The position numbers and the translations under genes are program-made. From contig NZ_JBLTXA010000006.1 in the NCBI RefSeq assembly GCF_048066175.1, forward strand, positions 124,001 through 188,000: a DNA stretch of 64,000 bases. Reading direction: 5' to 3'. Shown piece by piece: positions 7,526-15,888 of the stretch; the first letter of the stretch is position 1; every line of letters starts with the position of its first letter. The notes beneath the pieces are model-generated. The model ran no database searches, had not been told where the DNA came from, and saw nothing but the letters and a program-made list of their open reading frames with translations. The DNA is from Niveispirillum fermenti (GTDB lineage: Bacteria; Pseudomonadota; Alphaproteobacteria; Azospirillales; Azospirillaceae).

Positions 7526-9727
7526 TCAGTCCGCATCATCCGGCGTGATCAGGGCGAGGCCGGCTTCCTGGTCGATGATGCTGGCCATCAGAACGGACCC
7601 TTTTGCGCAATCAGCGGAAATCTGGCCCTGCAATTCCGTCCGGTTCAGGATGCCCAGCCGCCGCTCCCAGCCCGTCAGCCGATCGATGGCGATGACCTCG
7701 GCACTGAACCGGGTGACGCGGGCGGCATAGATCGTATCGGGGCAGACGGCGAGATTGCGGCGACGGAGCGTGAAGGGCAGGTCCAGCGTCCCGGCATCCG
7801 ACCCATCCAGCATCCGCCAGTTCAACCGGGTGGTGCCGGTATCCCCCGTCAGCAGCATGGTCCGGTCCTGTGACAGGTCGATGAAGTCGTGACGCATATC
7901 CGTCTTCCGGGACAGGCCGCGATCGGGTTCCAGGGACCAGACGGCCCACCCCTCGGTGTCCAGCACGGGCAGGCCGATGCTGCCATCCGGCAGCCAGACG
8001 GGGGTGCCCTTCTGGCGGCCATCCTGGGTCAGGCGCGTCGTCTGTCCGCTTGCCGGTTCCACCTGGTAAAGGTCGTGCGACGGGCCGTCTTCCGCCACAA
8101 ACAGCAACCTGGCGCCATCCGGCGACCAGCGCAGACCGGTCAGGATGGCCGCCCGCAGATCCGTCAGGGGACGGGGCTCCCCGTCCTCCACCGCCAGCCA
8201 GACCTGCGGCGGCCCCAGCCGGTCACTGACAAAGGCCATGGCCTTGCCATCCGGGGAAAGCTGGGGCTCGTACTCGTTGGCGGTGGAGCCCAGCAGTACA
8301 TGCTGGTTGCCCGACGAACCGAATTCCACGATGTCGGAATGGCCGCGATAGGTTTCGACCAGCATGGTTCCGCGGGCCCGGTCCACCGATATCAGGCCCA
8401 GCCGGCCGATGGACGGCATGATCTGCTGCCAGCGTCCCGTGCTGATATCCACATGCCACAATCCACGCCGCCGCCGGGAAGCGTTTGTCAGGTAAAATCC
8501 CTGGCCATCGGCCGCCCAGCCGAAATGCGAAATGCCAGGGTCGAGCGGCAGTCGCCGCAGCGCGCGCCCCGTCCGGGCGTCGCTAACCATCAGCGCCGCC
8601 TGGCCGCCCGACAGGGCCCGGACGAAGGCGAGCCGGCCGCCATCGGGCGAATAGGCCGGCATCCAATCATCCGCGCCTGCGTCTGCCGGAACCGGCACGG
8701 GCGACGGCGTGCCGCCATCCAGGGGTATGGAGATCAGGCGTGACCGGCCCGGATCCCCTTCCGTCAGCGCCGTCAGCACCAGTGCCTTGCCATCGGGCCG
8801 CCATGCCAGATGCGGCATGTGATCGCCCAGACAGGGGGATACCAGCCTTTCCTTTCCCGCCGGGACACTGATGACGTAAAGCCGGCAGTTCCAGTCGGGA
8901 CCGACGCGCACAAAGGCCAGCCGGTCGCCGCGCGGCGACCAGACGGGATAACGGTCGCTGTCCTCCGTCTGGGTCAGGATGGTGGCCCGCCCGCCCGGGG
9001 CCGCACTGCGCAGCATGAGATCCATGTCGCCGAAGGAATTGCGGTGGGCATAGGCCGCCATCTTTCCATCCGGTGAAAGGGCGGGATAGAGGTTCAATCC
9101 CGGTTCCAGCGTCAGGGCATGGATGTCGAAGGCGGGCAATGTCGCAAAGCCACCCTCCTTGCGATGATAGAGCAGCCCCAGCACCGCCAGCGCCACGAGC
9201 AGCAACAGCGCCACCAACAGCAGCAGGCGGGTCGCCAAACCCCGCGGCGCAAGGGTCGCGGCTTCCTCTTGCCCGGTCACGGGCCGGGCTGGCGGCACGG
9301 CGGCGGGCGGGGACGCGGGCGTCACCTCCGCCCCCCGCGCATCCTCCCCCGGCTCTGCGGAAATGGCCGGCCCGGAGGCAGATGGCATCACATCGATAAC
9401 GAGGCTGTAGCCGATCTTCGGTATCGTCTCCACCCGCACGCACGCCGCCCCCACTTCCCGCAGGGCGCGGCGCAATTGGAAGATGGAGCGGTTCAGGCTG
9501 TCTTCGGCCACGAAGACACCGCCCCAGCATTGTTCCAGCAGTTCATCGCGCGTGACGGAACGCCCCTGGTGGCGGGCAAGCAAAAGCAGCACCTGCATCA
9601 CACGGGGCTGCAGGCGGCACTGACGGGCGGCAATGGCGATACGGTTCAATGACGGAGAAATCGTGACATCGCCGATGGTCACGTCCTGGCCGCGGCCAGG
9701 TTCCGTGTCCGGCCGATTCATTTCCAT
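7526..9727 (-). CDS. Membrane-bound winged-helix regulator with TolB-like propeller (copy 1)
   Basis: 733 residues. Residues about 17-113 are an OmpR/CadC-type winged helix: LQPRVMQVLLLLARHQG, then SVTRDELLEQCWGG, EDSLNRSIFQLRRALRE and IPKIGYSLVIDV. There is no receiver domain. A Pro/Ala/Glu-rich linker leads to one transmembrane helix at about 167-187 (LLLLVALLLLVALAVLGLLY). The remaining 540 residues, predicted periplasmic, repeat 'SPDGKMAAY', 'SPRGDRLAF', 'RPDGKALVL' and similar PD40/TolB propeller units. This fits a one-component sensor that reads a periplasmic signal and binds DNA from the membrane, as CadC and ToxR do. No obvious target gene is adjacent. A paralogue with the same layout is at 37192-39309. 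Confidence 0.85.
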   Translation of the reverse strand: MEMNRPDTEPGRGQDVTIGDVTISPSLNRIAIAARQCRLQPRVMQVLLLLARHQGRSVTRDELLEQCWGGVFVAEDSLNRSIFQLRRALREVGAACVRVETIPKIGYSLVIDVMPSASGPAISAEPGEDARGAEVTPASPPAAVPPARPVTGQEEAATLAPRGLATRLLLLVALLLLVALAVLGLLYHRKEGGFATLPAFDIHALTLEPGLNLYPALSPDGKMAAYAHRNSFGDMDLMLRSAAPGGRATILTQTEDSDRYPVWSPRGDRLAFVRVGPDWNCRLYVISVPAGKERLVSPCLGDHMPHLAWRPDGKALVLTALTEGDPGRSRLISIPLDGGTPSPVPVPADAGADDWMPAYSPDGGRLAFVRALSGGQAALMVSDARTGRALRRLPLDPGISHFGWAADGQGFYLTNASRRRRGLWHVDISTGRWQQIMPSIGRLGLISVDRARGTMLVETYRGHSDIVEFGSSGNQHVLLGSTANEYEPQLSPDGKAMAFVSDRLGPPQVWLAVEDGEPRPLTDLRAAILTGLRWSPDGARLLFVAEDGPSHDLYQVEPASGQTTRLTQDGRQKGTPVWLPDGSIGLPVLDTEGWAVWSLEPDRGLSRKTDMRHDFIDLSQDRTMLLTGDTGTTRLNWRMLDGSDAGTLDLPFTLRRRNLAVCPDTIYAARVTRFSAEVIAIDRLTGWERRLGILNRTELQGQISADCAKGSVLMASIIDQEAGLALITPDDAD

Positions 9728-10024
9728 TTCCCCTGCAACATGCGCTGCCCGTCGTCATATCCTTCGCCCGCCGGCCCTTCACGGCCGGTCGAAACGCCAA
9801 ATCTACCTGAAATGATGACCGTGCAGCCAGCGATTTGCAGAACGCGGGGGTTGTATTTCCATCATTTCACGCCAAAAACCCTCGGAGACCTCCAATAAAT
9901 CACTTAATAATTTTATTATAATGCCAACAATCTCCTTATAGGCGGGAGAAAGTCAGAGGAGCTGGCCCCGCCCGCTTCCTGCGCACGGCCTGGACCGCGT
10001 TGCGTGAGATTTTCGGGTCCTTAT

Positions 10025-10124
10025 ACCGCTCGTGCGGCGTCGCCAAGCCAACCAATGTTGGCGCCGGCGATCGATGGCGGTGATCAGAACCAATTGGTTC
10101 TGATCACCGCAAAATAGTATTAGC
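10025..10124 (+). repeat. Intergenic palindromic repeat, copy 1 of the 100-bp unit
   Basis: A 100-bp unit nearly identical to 20227-20327. It holds three hairpins in a row: CCGC-TCGT-GCGG, then GCCAAC-CAAT-GTTGGC, then a perfect 32-bp palindrome (10078-10109) with half-site CGGTGATCAGAACC around AATT. It ends AAAATAGTATTAGC. Compensatory changes relative to the other copy keep the third stem intact, so the fold rather than the sequence seems conserved. Confidence 0.85.
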
Positions 10125-10169
10125 TGTCCGCCAACGCCCTTTGCACTTACAGCTCACTTGACAAGGCTG

Positions 10170-10196
10170 TTAGCGTCGCCAACGTGGCGACGCTAA
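10170..10196. terminator. Hairpin downstream of tRNA gene
   Basis: TTAGCGTCGCCA (10170-10181), loop ACG, TGGCGACGCTAA (10185-10196): a perfect 12-bp stem ending 14 bp beyond the tRNA 3' end. There is no U-tract on the minus strand, so it may serve as a processing or stabilising stem rather than a classical terminator. Confidence 0.45.
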
Positions 10197-10209
10197 ACCC
10201 TTGATAAAT

Positions 10210-10285
10210 TGGTGGGCCCGGAGGGACTTGAACCCCCAACCAGACCGTTATGAGCGGCCGGCTCTAACCATTGAGCTACAGGCCC
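10210..10285 (-). tRNA. tRNA with CAU anticodon, probably tRNA-Ile2
   Basis: A 76-nt tRNA with encoded CCA. On the minus strand the acceptor GGGCCTG pairs with CGGGCCC (one G-U), the D-arm is GCTC..GAGC, the anticodon stem GGCCG/CGGTC encloses CTCATAA (anticodon CAT), and the T-arm is GGGGG-TTCAAGT-CCCTC. CAU can be initiator Met, elongator Met or Ile2 (lysidine-modified by TilS). The acceptor is fully paired at position 1, so it is not an initiator. The short D-loop (AATGGTTA) resembles the Ile2 type more than elongator Met, but sequence alone does not settle this. Confidence 0.9.
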
Positions 10286-10386
10286 GCAGAAGGCGGAGCC
10301 GCACAATGCCCCAAAGGGCTGCTTCCTGGCAATACGGGATTTATGGGCTGGCTTTTCCCTTACGGGCGGCGGGGGCTCCCGCAATG

Positions 10387-10923
10387 TCAGACCATGGCCG
10401 GGTCGCCATTGCGGTTGGCGACGGGGGGCGGAGCGGGGAAGATGGAGATGATGGCATAGCCCTGTTCGGCACCGTACCGCTTCTCGACCTTGGCGCGCGC
10501 CGCATGCTCGTCGGGCGCCCACACCCGGAAGCGGCGATGACCCTGCCAGGTCGGGCCGTTGCGGGTGCTGGCACCGACGATGGGGGCCTCCACGGTGACA
10601 TGCCAGCCGCTGTCGGCCGCCCCGCGCCGTTCATCCAGCACGAAGGTGCGGTTGGCGGGATGGGCCAGCCGTTCCAGTTCGCCATCCACCTGCCCGATTT
10701 CTTCCAGCAGCAGGTCGGCGGTGCGCTGCTGGTTGCGCACCTCCCGGCCCAGGGTCAGGCTTTCCCGGCCGGCCGTGCGCAGGCGTTCAACCTGCTGCTG
10801 CTTCTTGGTCACCAGGGTGCTGACACGGCGGCGGGTGTTGCGCACGCGGCGCATGGCCTGTTCCAGGGCAAGCGCAAAGGCCGTGGCGACGATCAGCACC
10901 ACCAGCAGGATCGGCCCGGTCAT
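10387..10923 (-). CDS. Membrane-anchored coiled-coil protein, unknown function (second of pair)
   Basis: 178 residues. An N-terminal transmembrane helix (about 4-22, PILLVVLIVATAFALALE) is followed by a basic stretch (RRVRNTRRR) and a predicted coiled coil to about residue 85 (KKQQQVERLR..EVRNQQRTADLLLEEIGQVDGELERL). A C-terminal alpha/beta portion follows (RTFVLDER..WHVTVEAP..GHRRFRVWAPDEHAARAKVEKRYG). The topology suggests an inner-membrane anchor with a cytoplasmic body, given the positive residues after the helix. It starts 6 bp after the stop of the 189-residue gene, which has the same layout, so the two probably work together. I do not recognise the family. Confidence 0.75.
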   Translation of the reverse strand: MTGPILLVVLIVATAFALALEQAMRRVRNTRRRVSTLVTKKQQQVERLRTAGRESLTLGREVRNQQRTADLLLEEIGQVDGELERLAHPANRTFVLDERRGAADSGWHVTVEAPIVGASTRNGPTWQGHRRFRVWAPDEHAARAKVEKRYGAEQGYAIISIFPAPPPVANRNGDPAMV

Positions 10924-10929
10924 CGTCCG

Positions 10930-11499
10930 TCAGCCCGCCGCCGCTTCGGCAGCGGCCGGCGGGGCCGAGGTGCTTTCCAGCGTGATGTTCAGCAGGCTGT
11001 AGCCCAGCGGCATGGGGAACAGCCGCTGGGCCTCGCGCTTGGCATCGCCCAGGTTGTCGGCCCAGATCTCCACCACCTGCGGGTTGGCCCATTCCATGTC
11101 GAGCATCGGGTGGCGCTTGCGGTCGGTCAGGGCCTGCTGCACCTGGCGGTTGACCATCCAGGCGCGGAACTTGGCCAGTGTCTGGCCTTCCGGGCCGATG
11201 ATGCGCACGGGCGAGTTGGCTTCCCGCCTGGCATCCACCAGGGCCTTTTCCTGCAGAAAGCGGCGGCGGCGCAGGTCCGTCAGTTCGGCCTGCAACTGCG
11301 TCACCCGTGCCTTGCGGTCGCTGCGGCGCAGGTCGAACTTTGCCTCCAGCAGGGAACGGCGGGGCAATATCTCCTCGATCCGTTTCAGGTCGAGGCCGGA
11401 CTGGAGCGAGCTTTCGACATAGCGCCCCATGAGATAGGTGAAGAGATAGGCGCCAAGGCCCATCACCATCCCCATCATGAAGGCCTGTGTCCAATCCAT
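10930..11499 (-). CDS. Membrane-anchored coiled-coil protein, unknown function (first of pair)
   Basis: 189 residues. Met/Gly-rich N-terminal membrane helix (about 5-24, AFMMGMVMGLGAYLFTYLMG), then a long charged helical region (DLKRIEEILPRRSLLEAKFDLRRS..VTQLQAELTDLRRRRFLQEKALVDARREA) likely to form a coiled coil, then a small C-terminal domain (NPQVVEIWADNLGDAKREAQRLFPMPLGYSLLNITLES). ATG 11499 is chosen because the membrane helix starts there; the frame extends upstream to 11598 without a recognisable sequence. Its stop is 6 bp from the next gene. The shared layout of the pair hints at a heteromeric membrane complex; this is inference. Confidence 0.75.
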   Translation of the reverse strand: MDWTQAFMMGMVMGLGAYLFTYLMGRYVESSLQSGLDLKRIEEILPRRSLLEAKFDLRRSDRKARVTQLQAELTDLRRRRFLQEKALVDARREANSPVRIIGPEGQTLAKFRAWMVNRQVQQALTDRKRHPMLDMEWANPQVVEIWADNLGDAKREAQRLFPMPLGYSLLNITLESTSAPPAAAEAAAG

Positions 11500-11830
11500 C
11501 GCGCCGCCACCCCGCTTACCTGATCCCCCGGCAATCCGGGCAGCCACCGGAATTGCAACCCTTGGGACCAAAACCTGTGACCGAACATTTGATAGCATTT
11601 AAGATAAACCTTTGCGGCCGATAAGGAAACCCGGCTTGAAGTACCACCTAAGCCCAGGCGGGCCGGTGATTTTCCGGGGTCGCCCTACCGCTTTTGGTGG
11701 TACACCCCGCCATCGGGGCAGGCATGAGCCCAGGGCACGCCAGCGGCCTGCCGGTCCCCTTGCGGGGGCGGCTGGTGCTGGCTAGGGTACGCGCCTTGTT
11801 TTGCAGCCGCTTTCCGGGTCGAGGTATCAG
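11500..11830. other. Divergent intergenic region upstream of thrC
   Basis: No gene seen. GTACCACC (11641-11648) and GGTGGTAC (11696-11703) form an 8-bp inverted repeat 47 bp apart. A locally AT-rich stretch (TTTGATAGCATTTAAGATAAACC, 11588-11610) is the best promoter candidate for the minus-strand coiled-coil pair. Confidence 0.45.
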
Positions 11831-13240
11831 GTGTCCTATATCAGCACGCGCGGCCAGGCGCCCGCCCTGGCGTTCGACGATGTTCTGCTGGCCGGCCTTG
11901 CCCGGGATGGCGGCCTTTACGTCCCCGCCGCCTGGCCCCGGCTGACCCCCGATGACCTGCGGCGGTTCCGTGGCCTTTCCTATGCCGAGCTGGCGGTTGA
12001 GGTCATGCTGCCGTTCCTGGGTGGCACCATCGGCCGCGATGATTTCGCCCGGCTGGTCACCGATGCCTATGGCAGCTTCGCCCATCAGGCCGTGGTGCCG
12101 CTGGTCCAGCTTGATGCCCGCACCTGGATGATGGAGCTGTTCCACGGCCCCACGCTGGCCTTCAAGGATGTGGCGCTGCAACTGCTGGGCCGGCTGTTCG
12201 ACCATGTGCTGGCCGCCAGGGACAGCCGTGTCACCATCGTGGGGGCCACCAGCGGCGACACGGGCTCCGCCGCGATCGAGGCCTGCCGCGACCGCGACCG
12301 CGTGGATATCGTCATCCTGCATCCCAGGGGCCGCACGTCGGAGGTGCAGCGCCGGCAGATGACCAGCGTGCTGTCATCCAACGTCCACAATGTCGCCCTG
12401 GAAGGCACGTTCGACGATTGCCAGGACGCCGTGAAGGCCATGTTCAACGACGCGGCCTATCGCGATGCGCTGAACCTGTCGGCCGTGAATTCCATCAACT
12501 GGGCCCGCATCATGGCCCAGATCGTCTATTATGTGGCGGCGGCCGTGGCCTTGGGCGCCCCCGACCGGGAGGTGGCCTTCGCCGTGCCGACCGGCAATTT
12601 CGGCAATGTCTATGCCGCCTATGCGGCGCGCCAGATGGGTGTGCCCGTGGCGAAGCTGATCGTCGGCACGAACGAGAACGATATCCTGGCCCGGTTCTTC
12701 GCGTCCGGCGAGATGAAGGCCGACGGCGTGGTGCCGACCCTGTCGCCCTCCATGGACATCCAGGTCTCTTCGAATTTCGAGCGGCTGCTGTTCGACCTGA
12801 TGGACCGTGACGGTGCGGCGGTGGCCACCTGCATGGCCGGTTTCCGGGAAACGGGACGGTTCGAGGTCAGCCAGGGCCAGTTGGCACGGGTGCGCGACCT
12901 GTTCGCCGGCCATCGCTGCGATACGGCCGGCACGCTGGCGGTCATGCAGGATGCCTATGCGCGGTCGGGCTATCTGGTCGACCCGCACAGCGCGGTGGGC
13001 GTGGCCGCGGCGCATGCCGCCGGCCTGGACCCGTCGGTGCCCGTCATCGTCATGGGCACGGCACACCCGGCCAAGTTCCCCGACGCGGTGGAAAAGGCGA
13101 CGGGCCTGCGCCCCCCCCTGCCCCGGCATCTGGCCGATCTTTATGATCGACCCGAACGCATGGATATCCTTGCCAACGATATCCAGATATTGAAGGAGTA
13201 TGTGCGTGCCCGCTCCCGCGTGGCGCGTATCAACGCCTGA
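11831..13240 (+). CDS. thrC: Threonine synthase
   Basis: PLP enzyme converting O-phosphohomoserine to threonine. 469 residues. The N-terminal YISTRGQAPALAFDDVLLAGLARDGGLYVP is the long-form (type 2) threonine synthase signature. The PLP lysine is Lys112 in GPTLAFKDVALQLLG. GATSGDTGSAAIEA binds the cofactor phosphate, and VPTGNFGNVYAAYAARQMG is conserved. GTG 11831 is chosen because family members start one or two residues before YISTRGQ and a GAGG lies 8 nt upstream; an in-frame ATG at 11801 would add ten unrelated residues. The M16 peptidase gene starts 17 bp downstream, an arrangement common in alphaproteobacteria. Confidence 0.96.
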   Translation: MSYISTRGQAPALAFDDVLLAGLARDGGLYVPAAWPRLTPDDLRRFRGLSYAELAVEVMLPFLGGTIGRDDFARLVTDAYGSFAHQAVVPLVQLDARTWMMELFHGPTLAFKDVALQLLGRLFDHVLAARDSRVTIVGATSGDTGSAAIEACRDRDRVDIVILHPRGRTSEVQRRQMTSVLSSNVHNVALEGTFDDCQDAVKAMFNDAAYRDALNLSAVNSINWARIMAQIVYYVAAAVALGAPDREVAFAVPTGNFGNVYAAYAARQMGVPVAKLIVGTNENDILARFFASGEMKADGVVPTLSPSMDIQVSSNFERLLFDLMDRDGAAVATCMAGFRETGRFEVSQGQLARVRDLFAGHRCDTAGTLAVMQDAYARSGYLVDPHSAVGVAAAHAAGLDPSVPVIVMGTAHPAKFPDAVEKATGLRPPLPRHLADLYDRPERMDILANDIQILKEYVRARSRVARINA

Positions 13241-13257
13241 ACGGAACAGAGAAGACT

Positions 13258-14547
13258 TTGTCGAGCACCAGCGCCTTCCCCGCCGCCCCCGGCACCCGTG
13301 TCACCACCCTTCCCAACGGGCTGCGCGTCGCCACCGACGCCATGCCCCATGTCGAGACCGTGACGGTCGGCGTCTGGATCGGCGTCGGCAGCCGGCATGA
13401 GCCGCTGGCCGCCAACGGCGTGGCGCATCTGGTGGAACATATGCTGTTCAAGGGCACGCCGACGCGCGACGCCTTCGCCATTTCGGCGGAGATCGAGAAT
13501 GTCGGCGGCCATCTGAACGCCTATACCAGCCGCGAGCAGACCTGCTACTACGCCAAGGTCCTGAAGGAGGATCTGGGCCTGGCGCTGTCGATCCTGTCGG
13601 ACATGGTGCAGCATCCCCTGTTCGACGAGGGCGAACTGGAAAAGGAGCGCCAGGTCATCTTGCAGGAGATCGGCCAGGCGGAAGACACGCCCGACGACAT
13701 CGTCTATGACCATTTCCTGGCCACGGCCTTTCCACGGCAGCGGCTGGGACGCCCCGTGCTGGGCACGGCCGACGTGGTGGAAAGCCTGCCCCGTGCCGCC
13801 ATGGTCGATTACGTGGCCGGCCGCTACGTCCCCGCCAATATCGTCGTGGCCGCGGCCGGCAATCTCCGGCACGAGGATCTGGTGGAACAGGTGGCCCGCC
13901 TGTTCACCGACCTGCCCGATGGCAGCAGCCCCGTGGCGGAGACCGGCCTTTATCAGGGCGGGGAGTTCCGGGAGGAGCGGGACCTGGAGCAGGTGCATGT
14001 CCTGCTGGGCTTCGACGGCGTGTCGAACAACAGCGCCGACCTGCACACCGTCATGCTGCTGTCCACCCTGCTGGGCGGGGGCATGTCGTCCCGGCTGTTT
14101 CAGGAAGTGCGGGAGAAGCGCGGGCTGGTCTATTCCGTCCACAGCTTCAACTGGTCGATGAGCGACAGCGGCGTCTTCGGCATCTATGCCGGCACCGGCC
14201 CCGACCGCACGGCCGAACTGGTGCCCGTCATCTGCGACGAGGTGCGCAGGCTGGCCCGCACCCTGACGGCCGAGGAACTGGCCCGCGCCCGGGCACAGTT
14301 GAAGGCCAGCCAGTTGATGGGCCTGGAAAGCACGACGAACCGGGCCGAACAGCTTGGCTCCCAGCTTCTGGTCTATGGCCGGGCCATCCCGCCGGCCGAA
14401 ACGGTGGCCCGGCTGGAAGCCGTCGACCTGGACGCCGTGGCGGCCTGCGCCGACCGCATCTTCGCCAGCAAGCCGACCCTGGCGGCCCTGGGGCCGCTGG
14501 AAGGGCTGGAAAGCCTGGAGCAGGTGACGGGCCGGCTGGCAGCCTGA
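13258..14547 (+). CDS. M16 family zinc peptidase (processing-peptidase-like)
   Basis: 429 residues, similar in length and sequence to the mitochondrial processing peptidase beta subunit. The inverted zinc motif HxxEH is His57-Leu-Val-Glu60-His61 in NGVAHLVEHMLFKGT, with the distal Glu of the ENVGGHLNAYTSREQT-to-EKERQVILQEIGQAEDTPDD region present. The C-terminal half contains the inactive-lobe signature LLGGGMSSRLFQEVREKRGLVYS. The start appears to be TTG 13258, the only plausible initiator just before the SSTSAFPAAPGTRVTTLPNG sequence. No signal peptide, so probably cytoplasmic. Tightly follows thrC. Confidence 0.93.
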   Translation: MSSTSAFPAAPGTRVTTLPNGLRVATDAMPHVETVTVGVWIGVGSRHEPLAANGVAHLVEHMLFKGTPTRDAFAISAEIENVGGHLNAYTSREQTCYYAKVLKEDLGLALSILSDMVQHPLFDEGELEKERQVILQEIGQAEDTPDDIVYDHFLATAFPRQRLGRPVLGTADVVESLPRAAMVDYVAGRYVPANIVVAAAGNLRHEDLVEQVARLFTDLPDGSSPVAETGLYQGGEFREERDLEQVHVLLGFDGVSNNSADLHTVMLLSTLLGGGMSSRLFQEVREKRGLVYSVHSFNWSMSDSGVFGIYAGTGPDRTAELVPVICDEVRRLARTLTAEELARARAQLKASQLMGLESTTNRAEQLGSQLLVYGRAIPPAETVARLEAVDLDAVAACADRIFASKPTLAALGPLEGLESLEQVTGRLAA

Positions 14548-14603
14548 TATCCATCGGGGCCGGGGCTGGAACAACGGGACAAGAGGGGGAGGGGCAGCAC
14601 AGA

Positions 14604-15206
14604 ATGATCCGCTTGATCCCCGACGGGCTGTTGAGCCCCCCGCCCCTGCGCGTCGACGGCGCATCCGTCTTCATCCGCCCCGGCCAGCCGCGCGACTGGA
14701 AGCAATGGGCCGACCTGCGCGAAGCCAGCCGCGAATTCCTGGTCCCGTGGGAGCCGACCTGGCCCCCCGACGCCCTGACCAGAGAGGCGTTCGCCCGCCG
14801 TCTGCGCCGTCAGGCCGGGGAATGGCGGGAAGACGAGGCCTATAGTTTCCTGACCTTTGAGCAGGGCAGCGAGCAGGTGGTGGGCGGCATCGGCCTGACC
14901 AATGTCCGGCGCGGCGTCGCCCAGATGGCCAGCATGGGCTATTGGGTGGGGCGTCCCTTCGCCCGGCGTGGTTTCACGTCGGAAGCGGTGCGCCTGCTGC
15001 TGTCCTTCGCCTTCGGCCAGTTGGGTCTGCACCGGGTGGAGGCCGCCTGCCTGCCCACCAACCAGCCCAGCAGCGGCGTGCTGGAAAAGGTGGGCTTCAC
15101 GCGCGAGGGCTATGCCCGCGCCTATCTGCGCATCAATGACAAATGGGCCGACCATGTGCTGTATGCCATCCTGCGGGATGACTGGGCGGCCGGGCGCGGG
15201 CAATAG
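14604..15206 (+). CDS. GNAT acetyltransferase, RimJ/RimL type
   Basis: 200 residues. Members acetylate protein N-terminal amino groups (RimJ for uS5, RimL for bL12) or related amines using acetyl-CoA. It has the RimJ-like N-terminus (LRVDGASVFIRPGQPRDWKQWADLREASREFLVPWEPTWP), the core GGIGLTNVRRGVAQMASMGYWVG and the acetyl-CoA loop RPFARRGFTSEAVRLLLSFAF. The LHRVEAACLPTNQPSSGVLEKVGFTREG segment is characteristic. It lies 56 bp after the M16 peptidase. The substrate is not determined by sequence. Confidence 0.88.
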   Translation: MIRLIPDGLLSPPPLRVDGASVFIRPGQPRDWKQWADLREASREFLVPWEPTWPPDALTREAFARRLRRQAGEWREDEAYSFLTFEQGSEQVVGGIGLTNVRRGVAQMASMGYWVGRPFARRGFTSEAVRLLLSFAFGQLGLHRVEAACLPTNQPSSGVLEKVGFTREGYARAYLRINDKWADHVLYAILRDDWAAGRGQ

Positions 15207-15313
15207 GGCGTCATATACCCAAATACCCAGAGAATCCCCGAAATCTCTTGTTTAAACCTCTGAAAATAAAGGAAAACATGAGGTCGCTACCGGAATTTTC
15301 TGAGGGGAGCGGT

Positions 15314-15350
15314 ATACCAAGTCCCGGTGATCGCAACCGATCACCGGGAT
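15314..15350 (+). repeat. Palindromic repeat, ATACCAAGT-type
   Basis: ATACCAAGT (15314-15322) leads into CCCGGTGATC, loop GCAACC, GATCACCGGG (15323-15348), a perfect 10-bp stem. The lead and the GGTGA core match the element at 20168-20206, although the loop differs. It sits between the acetyltransferase and the HNH gene. Confidence 0.6.
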
Positions 15351-15442
15351 CAGGCATCAGACAAAGCAGGCGCCCGCATCATACCGTTCATACCGTCAGC
15401 ATGAATAGATTGACCTTGGGTCAATCATTTTGACCGCCAGCA

Positions 15443-15814
15443 TCAGTCGCGGTACTTGCGCCCCGCCTTCGCATGGTCCTTCGCCCGGAAGGTGACGGCC
15501 GTGAATTCCGGCGGCTTGCGGGCGACCCAGGCGATGAAGGAGGCGATGTCGGGATGGGCCCGCAGCGCTTCCAGCGTGGTGTAGCCGCGGGCCAGTTCCT
15601 TTTCCGACAGTTCGGCATGGATCTTCCGGTGACAGACACGGTGCAGGGGCACCGTCTCCCGGCCGCCCTGGCTGCGCGGAACGAGATGATGTTCCTCCAC
15701 GCTGGGCCCCGCGACCATCGGCCGGCCACACAGGCCGCAGGCACCCAGCATCCTGCCGGCCGCAGGGCGGGCCGGCAGGCAGGCATCAGGCGGCAGGGGC
15801 TTCAGCCGGTCCAT
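15443..15814 (-). CDS. HNH endonuclease-like protein
   Basis: 123 residues. A zinc-stabilised HNH (beta-beta-alpha) fold is indicated by Cys26-x2-Cys29 (CGLCGRPM), the catalytic pair EEHHLVPRSQGG (His42-His43), and Cys61-His62..His66 (CHRKIHAELS). The remainder (LRAHPDIASFIAWVARKPPEF) is a helical tail. ATG 15814 has an AGGGA 6 nt upstream; an ATG at 15862 is possible. Stand-alone HNH proteins of this size can be nicking or restriction-like nucleases, but there is no methylase, phage or toxin gene nearby. Specific role unknown. Confidence 0.8.
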   Translation of the reverse strand: MDRLKPLPPDACLPARPAAGRMLGACGLCGRPMVAGPSVEEHHLVPRSQGGRETVPLHRVCHRKIHAELSEKELARGYTTLEALRAHPDIASFIAWVARKPPEFTAVTFRAKDHAKAGRKYRD

Positions 15815-15888
15815 CGATATCCCTGGCAATGGGTCACCCCGGCGATGCCGGATGATGGCCATTGGCCGTCATCCGGCATCGCACGGCA

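Larger units (their letters stand above)
9728..10209. other. Gene-free gap with palindromes
   Basis: No gene is supported here. Bases 9830-9960 are AT-rich (TAATAATTTTATTATAA near 9904) and probably hold the promoter of the propeller regulator. A 100-bp palindromic repeat follows at 10025-10124, then a 12-bp-stem hairpin at 10170-10196 next to the tRNA 3' end. Confidence 0.6.

Noticed and set aside
10025..10285. Genomic island or prophage attachment at the tRNA
   Set aside because: No integrase, phage or transfer gene and no duplicated tRNA end within the window; flanking genes are ordinary chromosomal ones.
15443..15814. HNH gene as part of a restriction or homing element
   Set aside because: No methylase, intron, intein or phage gene nearby and no repeats flanking it; kept as a stand-alone HNH protein.
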